From positions 62,001-126,000 of the forward strand of contig NZ_VISR01000017.1 in assembly GCF_007827595.1 (NCBI RefSeq): 64,000 nucleotides of DNA, in the 5' to 3' direction. Within the stretch, counting starts at the first letter, position 1; each line of letters starts with the position of its first letter. Positions 8,309-16,569 of this stretch are shown here, piece by piece. A model generated the notes under the pieces. That model was not told the DNA's origin and ran no database searches. It saw nothing but the letters and a program-made list of their open reading frames with translations. The translations under genes were made by a program, and so were the position numbers. The DNA comes from Streptomyces sp. BK340 (lineage in GTDB: Bacteria > Actinomycetota > Actinomycetes > Streptomycetales > Streptomycetaceae).

Positions 8309-8688
8309 GGGAGGGGGTTGAGGCGAGCCCTGAGCAGGCAGAACTCATTGCCCTCGGGGTCGGCCAGAACGTGCCAGGACTCCTCGCCGGTCTGGCCGAT
8401 GTCGGCCGGACGCGCCCCGAGCTTCAGCAGGCGTTCGAGCTCGGCGTCCTGATCGCGGTCGGTGGCGTTGACGTCGATGTGCAGCCGGGACTTCCCCTGC
8501 TCCGGCTCGTCCCTGCGGCTGAGGAAGATCGTCGGCTGCGGGCCGCCGAATCCTTCGCGCGGCCCGATCTCGATGCTGCCGTCCTCTTCGCGGCCGAGCA
8601 CCACGAAGTCCAGGACCTCACACCAGAACCGCGCCAGCACCTCGGGGTCGCGGCAACCGAGCACGAGCTCACCGATACGACATGCCAT
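8305..8688 (-). CDS. VOC-superfamily (glyoxalase/bleomycin-resistance-like) protein
   Basis: A 127-aa cytosolic protein with the beta-alpha-beta-beta-beta VOC pattern: an N-terminal GELVLGCRDPEVLARFWCEVL segment, a central SRLHIDVNATDRDQD strand with the metal-ligand-type His, and a C-terminal WHVLADPEGNEFCLL strand. Members include metal-dependent lyases, dioxygenases and drug-binding proteins; the substrate cannot be predicted. The ATG at 8688 fits the usual MACRIGELVLGC start. The stop codon TAG lies in the CTAG target duplication of the MITE, so the element changed neither neighbour's reading frame. Confidence 0.8.
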   Translation of the reverse strand: MACRIGELVLGCRDPEVLARFWCEVLDFVVLGREEDGSIEIGPREGFGGPQPTIFLSRRDEPEQGKSRLHIDVNATDRDQDAELERLLKLGARPADIGQTGEESWHVLADPEGNEFCLLRARLNPLP

Positions 8689-8825
8689 GGACGAAACCTG
8701 CTCTCAGCGTGGTGACTGCCGGGGCGGCCGCGCACGGAGCCCCCGGGCTCCCCGCAGTGGGAACGCGCTCGAGACCGTACTCGGCGAGGTGATCAGGCGC
8801 GAAGGGTTTTGGGGCCGGACGAGCC

Positions 8826-8875
8826 CCGGGGGCGCGGGGAACCGCGCGACCGGCCACCACGCAGCCGCACCCGCG
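8826..8875. repeat. Dispersed GC-rich intergenic repeat, copy 1
   Basis: This stretch between the VOC gene and dgt carries the core GGGGGCGCGGGGAACCGCGC followed by a C-rich ACCACGCAGCCGCACCCGC part. Two more copies occur in the window at 47151-47197 and 50704-50752. I recognise this unit as very common in Streptomyces intergenic DNA. The rest of the 8689-8949 gap shows nothing else I can name. Confidence 0.7.
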
Positions 8876-8949
8876 GCACAACCCGACTCGGCCGACGAGC
8901 AGCCACCCGGCACCCCCCATTTGTCACTGCCGACCCTTACTGTCGAATC

Positions 8950-10224
8950 ATGGAAGGCACCGCACCCCTCGACAGCTACGACCCGACGTCCGTCGAACGC
9001 TGGGCCCCCGAACCCGACAAACGCCCAGGCCGCACCGCCTTCCAGCGCGACCGCGCCCGCATCCTCCACTCCGCGGCCCTGCGCCGCCTCGCGGGCAAGA
9101 CCCAGGTGGTCACCCCGGGGACCCGCACCCAGGCATGGGACGCCAGCCCCCGCACCCGCCTCACCCACTCCCTCGAGTGCGCCCAGGTGGGCCGCGAGCT
9201 GGGCGCGGCCCTCGGCTGCGACCCCGACCTGGTGGAGGCGGCCTGCCTCTCGCACGACCTGGGCCACCCGCCCTTCGGCCACAACGGCGAGGTCGCGCTG
9301 AACGAATTCGCCGACGACTGCGGCGGTTTCGAGGGCAACGCCCAGTCCCTGAGGCTCCTCACCCGCATCGAGCCCAAGCGCTTCACCCCCGAAGGCTCCG
9401 TCGGCCTCAACCTCACCCGCGCCGCCCTGGACGCCGCCACCAAGTACCCCTGGCAGCGCGGCGACCGCCCCACCGACCCGGCGTCCCCCAAGTTCGGCGT
9501 GTACGAGGACGACCGCCCGGTCTTCGACTGGGTCCGCAAGACCGCCCCCGGCACCCGCACCTGCTTCGAGGCCCAGGTCATGGACTGGTCGGACGACGTG
9601 GCCTACTCCGTGCACGACGTCGAGGACGGACTGCACGCGGGCCACATCGACCCCAACTGCCTGCACGCGGAGCCCGAGCGGCAGGCGGTGTTCGAGGTGG
9701 CCGTCGGCCGCTACGTCCCCGCGGACACCGACCCGGCGGAGCTGGCCGCCGCCCTCGACCGCCTCCAGGACGCGGAGTGGTGGCCGCACGGCTACGACGG
9801 CACCGCGGTCGCCCAGGCCCGCCTCAAGGACGCCACCAGCCAGCTCATCGGCCGGTTCTGCCTGGCCGCCGAGACCGCCACCCGCGCCGCGTACGGCACC
9901 GGCCGGCTCACCCGCTACGGCGCAGAACTCGTCGTACCCCGCGAGACCCGCATGGAGTGCGCGGTGCTGAAGGCGGTCGCCGACCGGTACGTCATGCAGC
10001 GCGCCGAGCAGGAGCGGCTCCGTGCCGACCAGCGGGTGGTCGTCGCCGAGCTGGCCGAGGCACTCACCGCCCGCGCGCCGGACGGTCTGGAGCCCCAGTT
10101 CCGGGCGCTGTTCGAGGAGGCACCCGACGACCACGCGCGCAAGCGGGTGATCGTCGACCAGATCGCCTCCCTCACCGACGCCTCCGCACGCTCGCTGCAC
10201 GCCAGACTGACGGGGCATATGTGA
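8950..10224 (+). CDS. dgt: Deoxyguanosinetriphosphate triphosphohydrolase
   Basis: A 424-aa HD-domain enzyme hydrolysing dGTP (often other dNTPs too) to the nucleoside and triphosphate, so trimming dNTP pools. The metal site is complete: His in RLTHSLECAQVGREL, the HD pair in CLSHDLGHPPFGHNGE, and the later Asp in VMDWSDDVAYSVHDVEDG. The ATG at 8950 was chosen because the dGTPase N-terminus (YDPTSVERWAPEPDK) begins shortly after it. It lies upstream of the FAD oxidoreductase and dnaG on the same strand, a conserved actinobacterial order. DNA replication and dNTP control are the natural shared theme. Confidence 0.93.
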   Translation: MEGTAPLDSYDPTSVERWAPEPDKRPGRTAFQRDRARILHSAALRRLAGKTQVVTPGTRTQAWDASPRTRLTHSLECAQVGRELGAALGCDPDLVEAACLSHDLGHPPFGHNGEVALNEFADDCGGFEGNAQSLRLLTRIEPKRFTPEGSVGLNLTRAALDAATKYPWQRGDRPTDPASPKFGVYEDDRPVFDWVRKTAPGTRTCFEAQVMDWSDDVAYSVHDVEDGLHAGHIDPNCLHAEPERQAVFEVAVGRYVPADTDPAELAAALDRLQDAEWWPHGYDGTAVAQARLKDATSQLIGRFCLAAETATRAAYGTGRLTRYGAELVVPRETRMECAVLKAVADRYVMQRAEQERLRADQRVVVAELAEALTARAPDGLEPQFRALFEEAPDDHARKRVIVDQIASLTDASARSLHARLTGHM

Positions 10225-10328
10225 GAGGAACGTGACCCGGGGTGGCCTGATCGGGGCACTCCCTCTTCCCGCAGCACGCCGCGTGCGGGACGCTCGCATG
10301 TGGCGGCACCCTTACGAGGAGGCATCAA

Positions 10329-11594
10329 GTGGTCGACGCGGATCAGACATTCGTCATCGTCGGAGGCGGTCTCGCCGGCGCGAAGGCGGCCGAGACGCTC
10401 CGGGCGGAGGGCTTCAGCGGCCGGGTGATACTGATCTGCGACGAGCGTGACCACCCGTACGAGCGACCGCCCCTGTCCAAGGGCTTCCTGCTCGGCAAGG
10501 AGGAGCGCGACAGCGTTTTCGTGCACGAGCCGGCCTGGTACGCGCAGAACGACGTCGAGCTGCACCTCGGCCAGACCGTCGACCGGATCGACCGTGTCGC
10601 GAAGACCGTCCGCTTCGGCGACGACGGCACCCTCGTCCACTACGACAAGCTCCTGCTCGCCACCGGCGCGGAGCCCCGCCGCCTCGACATCCCCGGCACC
10701 GGCCTCGTGGGCGTCCACCATCTGCGCCGCCTCGCCCACGCCGAGCGGCTCAAGGGCGTCCTCCAGCGCCTCGGCCGGGACAACGGGCACCTCGTGATCG
10801 CGGGCGCCGGCTGGATCGGCCTGGAGGTCGCGGCCGCGGCCCGCGAGTACGGCGCCGAGGTCACCGTCATCGAACCGCACCCGACCCCACTGCACAGCGT
10901 GCTCGGCCCGGAGCTGGGCAACGTCTTCGCCGAGCTGCACCGCGAGCACGGCGTCCGCTTCCGCTTCGGCGTCCGGCTCACCGAGATCGTCGGCCAGGAC
11001 GGCATGGTCCTCGCGGTGCGCACCGACGACGGCGAGGAGCACCCGGCGCACGCCGTCCTCGCGGCGATCGGCGCGGCGCCGCGGGCCGCGCTCGCGGAGT
11101 CGGCGGGGCTGGAGATCGCCGACCGGGCGCACGGCGGCGGTGTCGTCGTGGACGAGCGGCTGTGCACCTCCGACCCGGACATCCACGCGGCCGGGGACGT
11201 CGCCGCGTTCCCGCTGGCGCTCTTCGGCACCCGGATCCGGGTCGAGCACTGGGCCAACGCCCTCAACGGCGGCCCTGCCGCCGCCCGCGCCATGCTCGGC
11301 AGCGACCTCGTCTACGACCGGCTCCCCTACTTCTTCACCGACCAGTACGACCTCGGGATGGAGTACAGCGGCTGGGCGCCGCCGGGCTCCTACGACCAGG
11401 TCATCATCCGGGGCGATGCGGGCAAGCGGGAGTTCATCGCGTTCTGGATCAAGGAGGGGCGCGTCCTGGCCGGGATGAACGTGAACGTGTGGGATGTCAC
11501 AGAGCAGATCCAGAACCTGATCCGCTCCCAGGCCCAGGTGAACACGGAGTCGCTGGCGGACCCGCACATTCCGCTCGAAAGCCTCGTCTCATGA
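10329..11594 (+). CDS. FAD/NAD(P)H ferredoxin-reductase-type oxidoreductase
   Basis: A 421-aa flavoprotein of the putidaredoxin/rhodocoxin-reductase class. The N-terminal FAD-binding motif is IVGGGLAGAKAAETLR, the second Rossmann motif for NAD(P)H is VIAGAGWIGLEVAAAAREYG, the FAD-ribityl motif is HAAGDVAAFP, and a C-terminal reductase domain follows. It would pass electrons from NAD(P)H to a ferredoxin or similar partner; no ferredoxin or P450 gene is adjacent. The GTG start has an excellent GAGGAGG 7 nt upstream. dnaG begins only 29 bp after the stop, so cotranscription is likely. Confidence 0.9.
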   Translation: MVDADQTFVIVGGGLAGAKAAETLRAEGFSGRVILICDERDHPYERPPLSKGFLLGKEERDSVFVHEPAWYAQNDVELHLGQTVDRIDRVAKTVRFGDDGTLVHYDKLLLATGAEPRRLDIPGTGLVGVHHLRRLAHAERLKGVLQRLGRDNGHLVIAGAGWIGLEVAAAAREYGAEVTVIEPHPTPLHSVLGPELGNVFAELHREHGVRFRFGVRLTEIVGQDGMVLAVRTDDGEEHPAHAVLAAIGAAPRAALAESAGLEIADRAHGGGVVVDERLCTSDPDIHAAGDVAAFPLALFGTRIRVEHWANALNGGPAAARAMLGSDLVYDRLPYFFTDQYDLGMEYSGWAPPGSYDQVIIRGDAGKREFIAFWIKEGRVLAGMNVNVWDVTEQIQNLIRSQAQVNTESLADPHIPLESLVS

Positions 11595-11623
11595 GTGTCG
11601 GTCCGCCCCCGTAGAATCACCTC

Positions 11624-13519
11624 GTGGCAGGACGGATCAACGACGAGGACGTGAAGGCGGTACGGGACGCGGTCCCGATCGACGCCGTGGTCTCCGAGTA
11701 CCTCCAGCTGCGCAACGCCGGTGGCGGCAACCTCAAGGGGCTGTGCCCCTTCCACGACGAGAAGTCGCCGTCCTTCCAGGTCAGCCCGAGCAAGGGACTC
11801 TTCCACTGCTTCGGCTGTCAGGAGGGCGGCGACACCCTCACCTTCGTCATGAAGGTGGACCACCTCTCCTTCTCGGAGGCGGTCGAGCGCCTGGCCGCCC
11901 AGGCCGGCATCACGCTGCGCTACGAGGAGGGCGGGTACAACCCCGCCCACCAGCGCGGCGAGCGCATCCGCCTGGTCGAGGCACACAAGATCGCCGCCCA
12001 GTGGTACGCCGAGCAGCTCGCCACCAGCCCCGAGGCCGAGACCGGCCGGATCTTCCTCGCCGAGCGCGGCTTCGACCAGGCCGCCGCCGTCCACTTCGGC
12101 GTCGGCTACAGCCCCCAGGGCTGGGACCACCTCACCCGCTACCTGCGCGGCAAGGGCTTCACGGACAAGGAGCTGGTCCTGTCCGGGCTGTCGCAGGAGG
12201 GCCGCCGCGGTCCCATCGACCGGTTCCGGGGCCGCCTGATGTGGCCCATCCGGGACATCGGCGGCGAGGTCGTCGGCTTCGGCGCCCGCAAGCTGTACGA
12301 GGCGGACAACGGCCCGAAGTACCTGAACACGCCCGATACGGCGATCTACAAGAAGTCCCAGGTCCTGTACGGCATCGACCTCGCCAAGCAGAACATCGCC
12401 AAGGCCAGCCGGGCCGTCGTCGTCGAGGGCTACACGGATGTCATGGCCTGCCATCTGGCCGGTGTGACGACGGCCATCGCCACCTGCGGTACGGCCTTCG
12501 GCGGCGACCACATCAAGATCCTCCGCCGGCTCCTCATGGACAACGGCTCGGCCCGGGTGATCTTCACCTTCGACGGCGACGCGGCCGGCCAGAAGGCGGC
12601 CCTGCGTGCTTTCGAGGACGATCAGAAGTTCGCCGCCGAGACCTACATCGCGATCGCGCCCGACGGCATGGACCCCTGCGAGCTGCGCCTGGCCAAGGGT
12701 GACGAGGCGGTCGCCGACCTGGCCGAACCCCGCACCCCGCTCTTCGAGTTCGCGCTGCGCCAGATCGTCAGCCGCTACGACCTCGACACCCCGGCCGGCC
12801 GCGCGGCCGCCCTGGACGAGGCCGCGCCGATCGTGGCCCGCATCAAGAACAGCGGCGCCCAGCACGAGGTGGCCGTCGAACTCGCCGGCATGCTCGGCAT
12901 CCTCGACACCCAGTTCGTGGTCAAGCGCGTGGCACAGCTGGCCCGCTGGGCCCGCGAGCGCGGCGGCAAGGGACCGGTCCCCTCGTCTTTGAAGCCGTAC
13001 GAGACCGCCCCCCGGCCCGCTTCCGGGGGCCCCGCGCTCCAGCTCCGCAATCCCGTCTTCGCCACCGAGCGTGAACTTCTCAAGCTCGCCCTGCAGCGCC
13101 CGGAACTGGTCTCCCCGGCCTTCGACGCGTATGGCGTCGACGAGTTCACCGCCGCCCCGTACGCTGCCGTGCGCCAGGCCATCCTGGACGCGGGTGGCGC
13201 CGAGTACGGCATGCAGGACGCGCAGGAGTACCTGATGCGGGTCCGCGAGGCGGCTCCTGAGGACACGGTCCGCGCCATGGTCACCGAACTGGCCGTGGAA
13301 GCGATCATGCGCAGGGCGGTCGACGAGAACTACGCCGGTGAGCAGCTCGTGACCGTACGCCGCCGTGCCGTGGAGCGCCGTGTCCAGGAGATCCAGATCA
13401 CCGTCAGACGGCTGGAGGCGGGGGGCGACCCGGCCCAGCTGGCCGCGGCACGGAACGAACTGTGGGTCCTGCAGCAGTACGACCAAGCCCTAAAGACGCG
13501 GGGCCCCGCCGCCCTCTGA
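11624..13519 (+). CDS. dnaG: DNA primase
   Basis: A 631-aa primase that makes RNA primers at the replication fork. The zinc-binding CHC2 domain is clear (Cys41, His44, Cys62, Cys65 in LCPFHDEKSPSF and FHCFGCQEGGD). A catalytic core with the Toprim motif VVVEGYTDVMACH and FTFDGDAAG follows, then a C-terminal helicase-binding region (about residues 480-631). The GTG start is close behind the oxidoreductase. The 3' end overlaps the convergent nucleotidyltransferase gene by 30 bp. Confidence 0.97.
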   Translation: MAGRINDEDVKAVRDAVPIDAVVSEYLQLRNAGGGNLKGLCPFHDEKSPSFQVSPSKGLFHCFGCQEGGDTLTFVMKVDHLSFSEAVERLAAQAGITLRYEEGGYNPAHQRGERIRLVEAHKIAAQWYAEQLATSPEAETGRIFLAERGFDQAAAVHFGVGYSPQGWDHLTRYLRGKGFTDKELVLSGLSQEGRRGPIDRFRGRLMWPIRDIGGEVVGFGARKLYEADNGPKYLNTPDTAIYKKSQVLYGIDLAKQNIAKASRAVVVEGYTDVMACHLAGVTTAIATCGTAFGGDHIKILRRLLMDNGSARVIFTFDGDAAGQKAALRAFEDDQKFAAETYIAIAPDGMDPCELRLAKGDEAVADLAEPRTPLFEFALRQIVSRYDLDTPAGRAAALDEAAPIVARIKNSGAQHEVAVELAGMLGILDTQFVVKRVAQLARWARERGGKGPVPSSLKPYETAPRPASGGPALQLRNPVFATERELLKLALQRPELVSPAFDAYGVDEFTAAPYAAVRQAILDAGGAEYGMQDAQEYLMRVREAAPEDTVRAMVTELAVEAIMRRAVDENYAGEQLVTVRRRAVERRVQEIQITVRRLEAGGDPAQLAAARNELWVLQQYDQALKTRGPAAL

Positions 13520-14497
13520 GGTGTCCTCGAACGCCGGTGCCACCGCCCGCACCAGCCGCTCCGCGAACTCCTGCCCCCGCTCGGCGAACTGCGGGTACTC
13601 GGTGACGAAGTGCTGCCACTCCGCGTGCCCGGCGGCCTGTACGACCTCTGCCAGGGGGATCGGCCGCTCCAGCGAGGGGTTCGGCCACTCGCCCGACTCC
13701 CGGACCACCTCCTGCAGCAGCTCGTGGGAGAGCGGATGGCGCTCGGCGAGGAGGACCGCGTCGTACAAGTCCTTGCCCTGCGGGTGGATGTCTGTGATCA
13801 GCCACATGAGCTTCCAGGCGAGAGACAGCCCGGGCGTCGCGGCGAGCAGGGTCGCGCCGCCCGGCAGCTCCACGGGCTCGGGCGCCTGCGGCAGCCGTTC
13901 GTTGAAGACGAAGTCGAGCTGGACGTGCCCGCCGGGCAGCCCGGGTGCCGACCAGGGCAGGACCACACGGCGGCCGGGCACCCTCTCGTAGGTCCAGATG
14001 TCCTCCACGACGGCCTTCCGCGCCGAGAAGCGAACGGCGCCTTCCCGGGCCTCGGCTGCCTCCGCGATGCCGTCGAGCATGCGGGCGGTGCGCTCCTCGT
14101 CGATCCGCCAGGCGGCCGGTACGACGACGAAGTCCAGGTCACCGGGGTCTCGGGCGGACTGCCCGAACCACATCGACATCAGCATGCTGCCGCGCAGCAC
14201 CAGCGCCTCGGCCCACTCGGATTCCGAGATCGAGGCCAGCACGAGATGCAGCGCCTGCCGACGGGCCGTACGCCATGCCTCGCCGCGCGCCGGGTCGGTG
14301 AAAACGGGGTCGGTGGCCCGGTAGGCGTTCTGGTACTGCTTCAGGGCCGGCTCGAAGACAGGCCGCTGTGTCACTCCGCCGCCGGGCACCCAGGTCAGCG
14401 TCCGGGGCAGATCCTTCGCCTGTCGCGTCGCCTCGTCCAGCGGCTCGTGCGGGATCTCCTCACTGCGATATCCGAACTCCCGCCATGTTCCGCTCAT
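13490..14497 (-). CDS. AbiEii/AbiGii-type nucleotidyltransferase
   Basis: A 335-aa DNA-polymerase-beta-fold nucleotidyltransferase. The core motif is VLRGSMLMSMWFG ... DPGDLDFVVVP (GS followed by DxD, metal ligands), with a third acidic strand in GHVQLDFVFNERLP. This is the fold of AbiEii toxins and MenT-type tRNA nucleotidyltransferases. The ATG at 14497 overlaps the upstream gene's stop as ATGA, so the two are translationally coupled. The 3' end overlaps dnaG by 30 bp. A toxin role is inferred from family membership; the conserved position beside dnaG and hrdA argues equally for a housekeeping RNA-modification role. Confidence 0.8.
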   Translation of the reverse strand: MSGTWREFGYRSEEIPHEPLDEATRQAKDLPRTLTWVPGGGVTQRPVFEPALKQYQNAYRATDPVFTDPARGEAWRTARRQALHLVLASISESEWAEALVLRGSMLMSMWFGQSARDPGDLDFVVVPAAWRIDEERTARMLDGIAEAAEAREGAVRFSARKAVVEDIWTYERVPGRRVVLPWSAPGLPGGHVQLDFVFNERLPQAPEPVELPGGATLLAATPGLSLAWKLMWLITDIHPQGKDLYDAVLLAERHPLSHELLQEVVRESGEWPNPSLERPIPLAEVVQAAGHAEWQHFVTEYPQFAERGQEFAERLVRAVAPAFEDTSEGGGAPRL

Positions 14498-15132
14498 CCG
14501 CGCACCCCCTGGGACACCGGCTCCTCGAGCCACCCCTCGTCCACCGACTCGTCACTGTCGTGGAGCACGAACTCCCGCTCCACGGACAGCACGTCGAACC
14601 CGTCCAGCTCCGCCAGCAGCCGCTCCAGCGCCCGCCCCGCGGCCTCGTCCGCCACGCCCCGGCAGCGCTGCGTCACGAACCGCTCGTGCCGTCCGCCCCG
14701 CTGCACCCGCCGGGCGTTCCACGACAGGTGCGCGCCGTGCGGGACGACCCGTGCGGTCAGTGCGCCGAGGTCGGTGTCCGCGTCCAGCAGCAGCTTCACG
14801 TGGTGCTCGAAATACTGTCCGGCGGACCACCCGTCCCCACACGGCCCGGCCGGCACCTCCGGCGCCCACGGCACCGACTCGATCTTCACCCGGACCGGCA
14901 CGAAACCGTCCGCCCGCAGCGCCGCCACGGTCCGCTCCGCCCGCGCCGACTCCTCGGCGTACGACGTCGATCCGGCGAGGGTGAGCATCGGCTGCTGCCG
15001 CATCCGGCCGCGGGCCAGCACGATGTGCGTCAGCTTCAGCCCCGCGGCAGCCGCCCAGACGCTCAGCCGCTCCGCCTCGGCGGGGGCCGCGCAGTCGACG
15101 GTCACATGGGTTTCGTACAGGAGTCCGGACAC
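14494..15132 (-). CDS. Unknown protein with two similar halves, partner of the nucleotidyltransferase
   Basis: A 212-aa cytosolic protein I cannot assign to a family. It seems to contain two related halves of about 80 residues, one beginning LLYETHVTVDC and ending VRVKIE, the other beginning YFEHHVKLLLD and ending VEREFVL. Both have a strand with His-Val, a middle basic segment and a C-terminal helix plus strand. This suggests a duplicated ferredoxin-like or 2H-phosphoesterase-like fold. The GTG at 15132 starts at the first strand. The ATGA overlap couples it to the nucleotidyltransferase; an antitoxin or substrate-presenting role is inference. It is divergent from hrdA across 242 bp. Confidence 0.65.
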   Translation of the reverse strand: MSGLLYETHVTVDCAAPAEAERLSVWAAAAGLKLTHIVLARGRMRQQPMLTLAGSTSYAEESARAERTVAALRADGFVPVRVKIESVPWAPEVPAGPCGDGWSAGQYFEHHVKLLLDADTDLGALTARVVPHGAHLSWNARRVQRGGRHERFVTQRCRGVADEAAGRALERLLAELDGFDVLSVEREFVLHDSDESVDEGWLEEPVSQGVRG

Positions 15133-15374
15133 CGGGAGATCGTCGCAGACCGGCCGGGGTGCGGCACCCGGGTTTCCGACCCTGGTCACCAACCGGTCAC
15201 GAGCCGGATGCAAAAAGTCACCGCAAGCCCCTCGTGGCGGAGATGTGTCTTCCCCCACACTGGGGGCGGTGCCGAGTCCCCAGGGCCTGTCCAGGAGCGC
15301 AGGCCGTCGACTCTCCGCTCCCGAAGTACCGCTGCCGCACACCTTGAGCAGCGATCATCCTGGAGGTCGCCCCC

Positions 15375-16532
15375 GTGCAGACCCAGACCCTCAGCCAGAC
15401 CGACAGCAGCACCAGCAGCACCGCCGACGAGTCGGACGCCGAGTCCGACGTCCTCGTGGCCGTGCCCCCGCAGGGTCGCGCCCTCGGACACCCGGAAGGC
15501 GCCCCCGAGCCCGCGGAGCCGTCCGCCGAGGCGCTGCGTGAGGAACCGGACGAGCCCGAAGCGGCGGAGGAAGCCCCCGAACCCGTCGAGGCCCCGCCCG
15601 CCGCCCGCGCCGACACCGGCGGGCCGTCCTCGGACCTGTTCCGGCAGTACCTGCGCGAGATCGGCCGCATCCCGCTGCTCACCGCGGCCGAGGAGGTCGA
15701 ACTCGCCCGCCGGGTGGAGGCGGGGCTGTTCGCCGAGGAGAAGCTCGGCAGCGCTGCCGACCTGGACAGTCGGCTCGCGCTCGACCTGGACCGGCTCGTC
15801 GTCATGGGCCGGATGGCCAAGCGCCGCCTCATCGAGGCCAACCTGCGGCTCGTGGTCTCCGTCGCCAAGCGGTACGTCGGCCGCGGTCTGACCATGCTCG
15901 ACCTGGTGCAGGAGGGCAACCTCGGGCTCATCCGGGCCGTGGAGAAGTTCGACTACGCCCGCGGCTACAAGTTCTCCACCTACGCCACCTGGTGGATCCG
16001 GCAGGCCATGTCCCGCGCCCTGGCCGACCAGGCCCGCACCATCCGGGTCCCCGTGCACGTGGTGGAGCTGATCAACCGGGTCGTCCGGGTCCAGCGCCGC
16101 ATGCTCCAGGAACGCGGCTACGAGCCGGCACCGGAAGAGGTCGCCGCGCATCTGGACCTGCCCCCCGAGCGGGTCGGCGAGGTGCTGCGCCTGGCCCAGG
16201 AGCCGGTGTCCCTGCACGCCCCGGTCGGCGAGGAGGACGACGTCGCGCTCGGCGACCTCATCGAGGACGGCGACGCCACGAGTCCTGTCGAGTCGGCGGC
16301 GTTCCTGCTGCTCCGCGAGCACCTGGAGGCCGTGCTCTCCACCCTCGGCGAGCGGGAGCGCAAGGTCGTCCAGCTCCGCTACGGCCTGGCCGACGGCCGC
16401 CCGCGCACCCTGGAGGAGATAGGGCGCCTGTTCGGCGTGACCAGGGAACGGATACGGCAGATCGAGTCGAAGACGCTGAACAAGCTCAGGGACCACGCCT
16501 TCGCGGACCAGTTGCGGGGATACCTGGACTGA
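15375..16532 (+). CDS. hrdA: Principal-type RNA polymerase sigma factor (HrdA-like)
   Basis: A 385-aa sigma-70 group 1/2 factor. The acidic, Ser/Thr/Pro-rich N-terminus (residues 1-80) is followed by region 1.2 (DLFRQYLREIGRIPLL), region 2 with the RpoD box DLVQEGNLGLIRAVEKFDY and the -10-reading helix TYATWWIRQA, region 3, and region 4 with the -35-reading helix GVTRERIRQIESK. The GTG at 15375 has GGAGGT 7 nt upstream. The position three genes from dnaG and the short N-terminal extension fit HrdA, a non-essential paralogue of HrdB; HrdC or HrdD is the alternative. A convergent ABC exporter gene follows. Confidence 0.85.
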   Translation: MQTQTLSQTDSSTSSTADESDAESDVLVAVPPQGRALGHPEGAPEPAEPSAEALREEPDEPEAAEEAPEPVEAPPAARADTGGPSSDLFRQYLREIGRIPLLTAAEEVELARRVEAGLFAEEKLGSAADLDSRLALDLDRLVVMGRMAKRRLIEANLRLVVSVAKRYVGRGLTMLDLVQEGNLGLIRAVEKFDYARGYKFSTYATWWIRQAMSRALADQARTIRVPVHVVELINRVVRVQRRMLQERGYEPAPEEVAAHLDLPPERVGEVLRLAQEPVSLHAPVGEEDDVALGDLIEDGDATSPVESAAFLLLREHLEAVLSTLGERERKVVQLRYGLADGRPRTLEEIGRLFGVTRERIRQIESKTLNKLRDHAFADQLRGYLD

Positions 16533-16569
16533 GGGGGCCGCCCACCTGGCGTGAGCGACCCCCCGGGAT

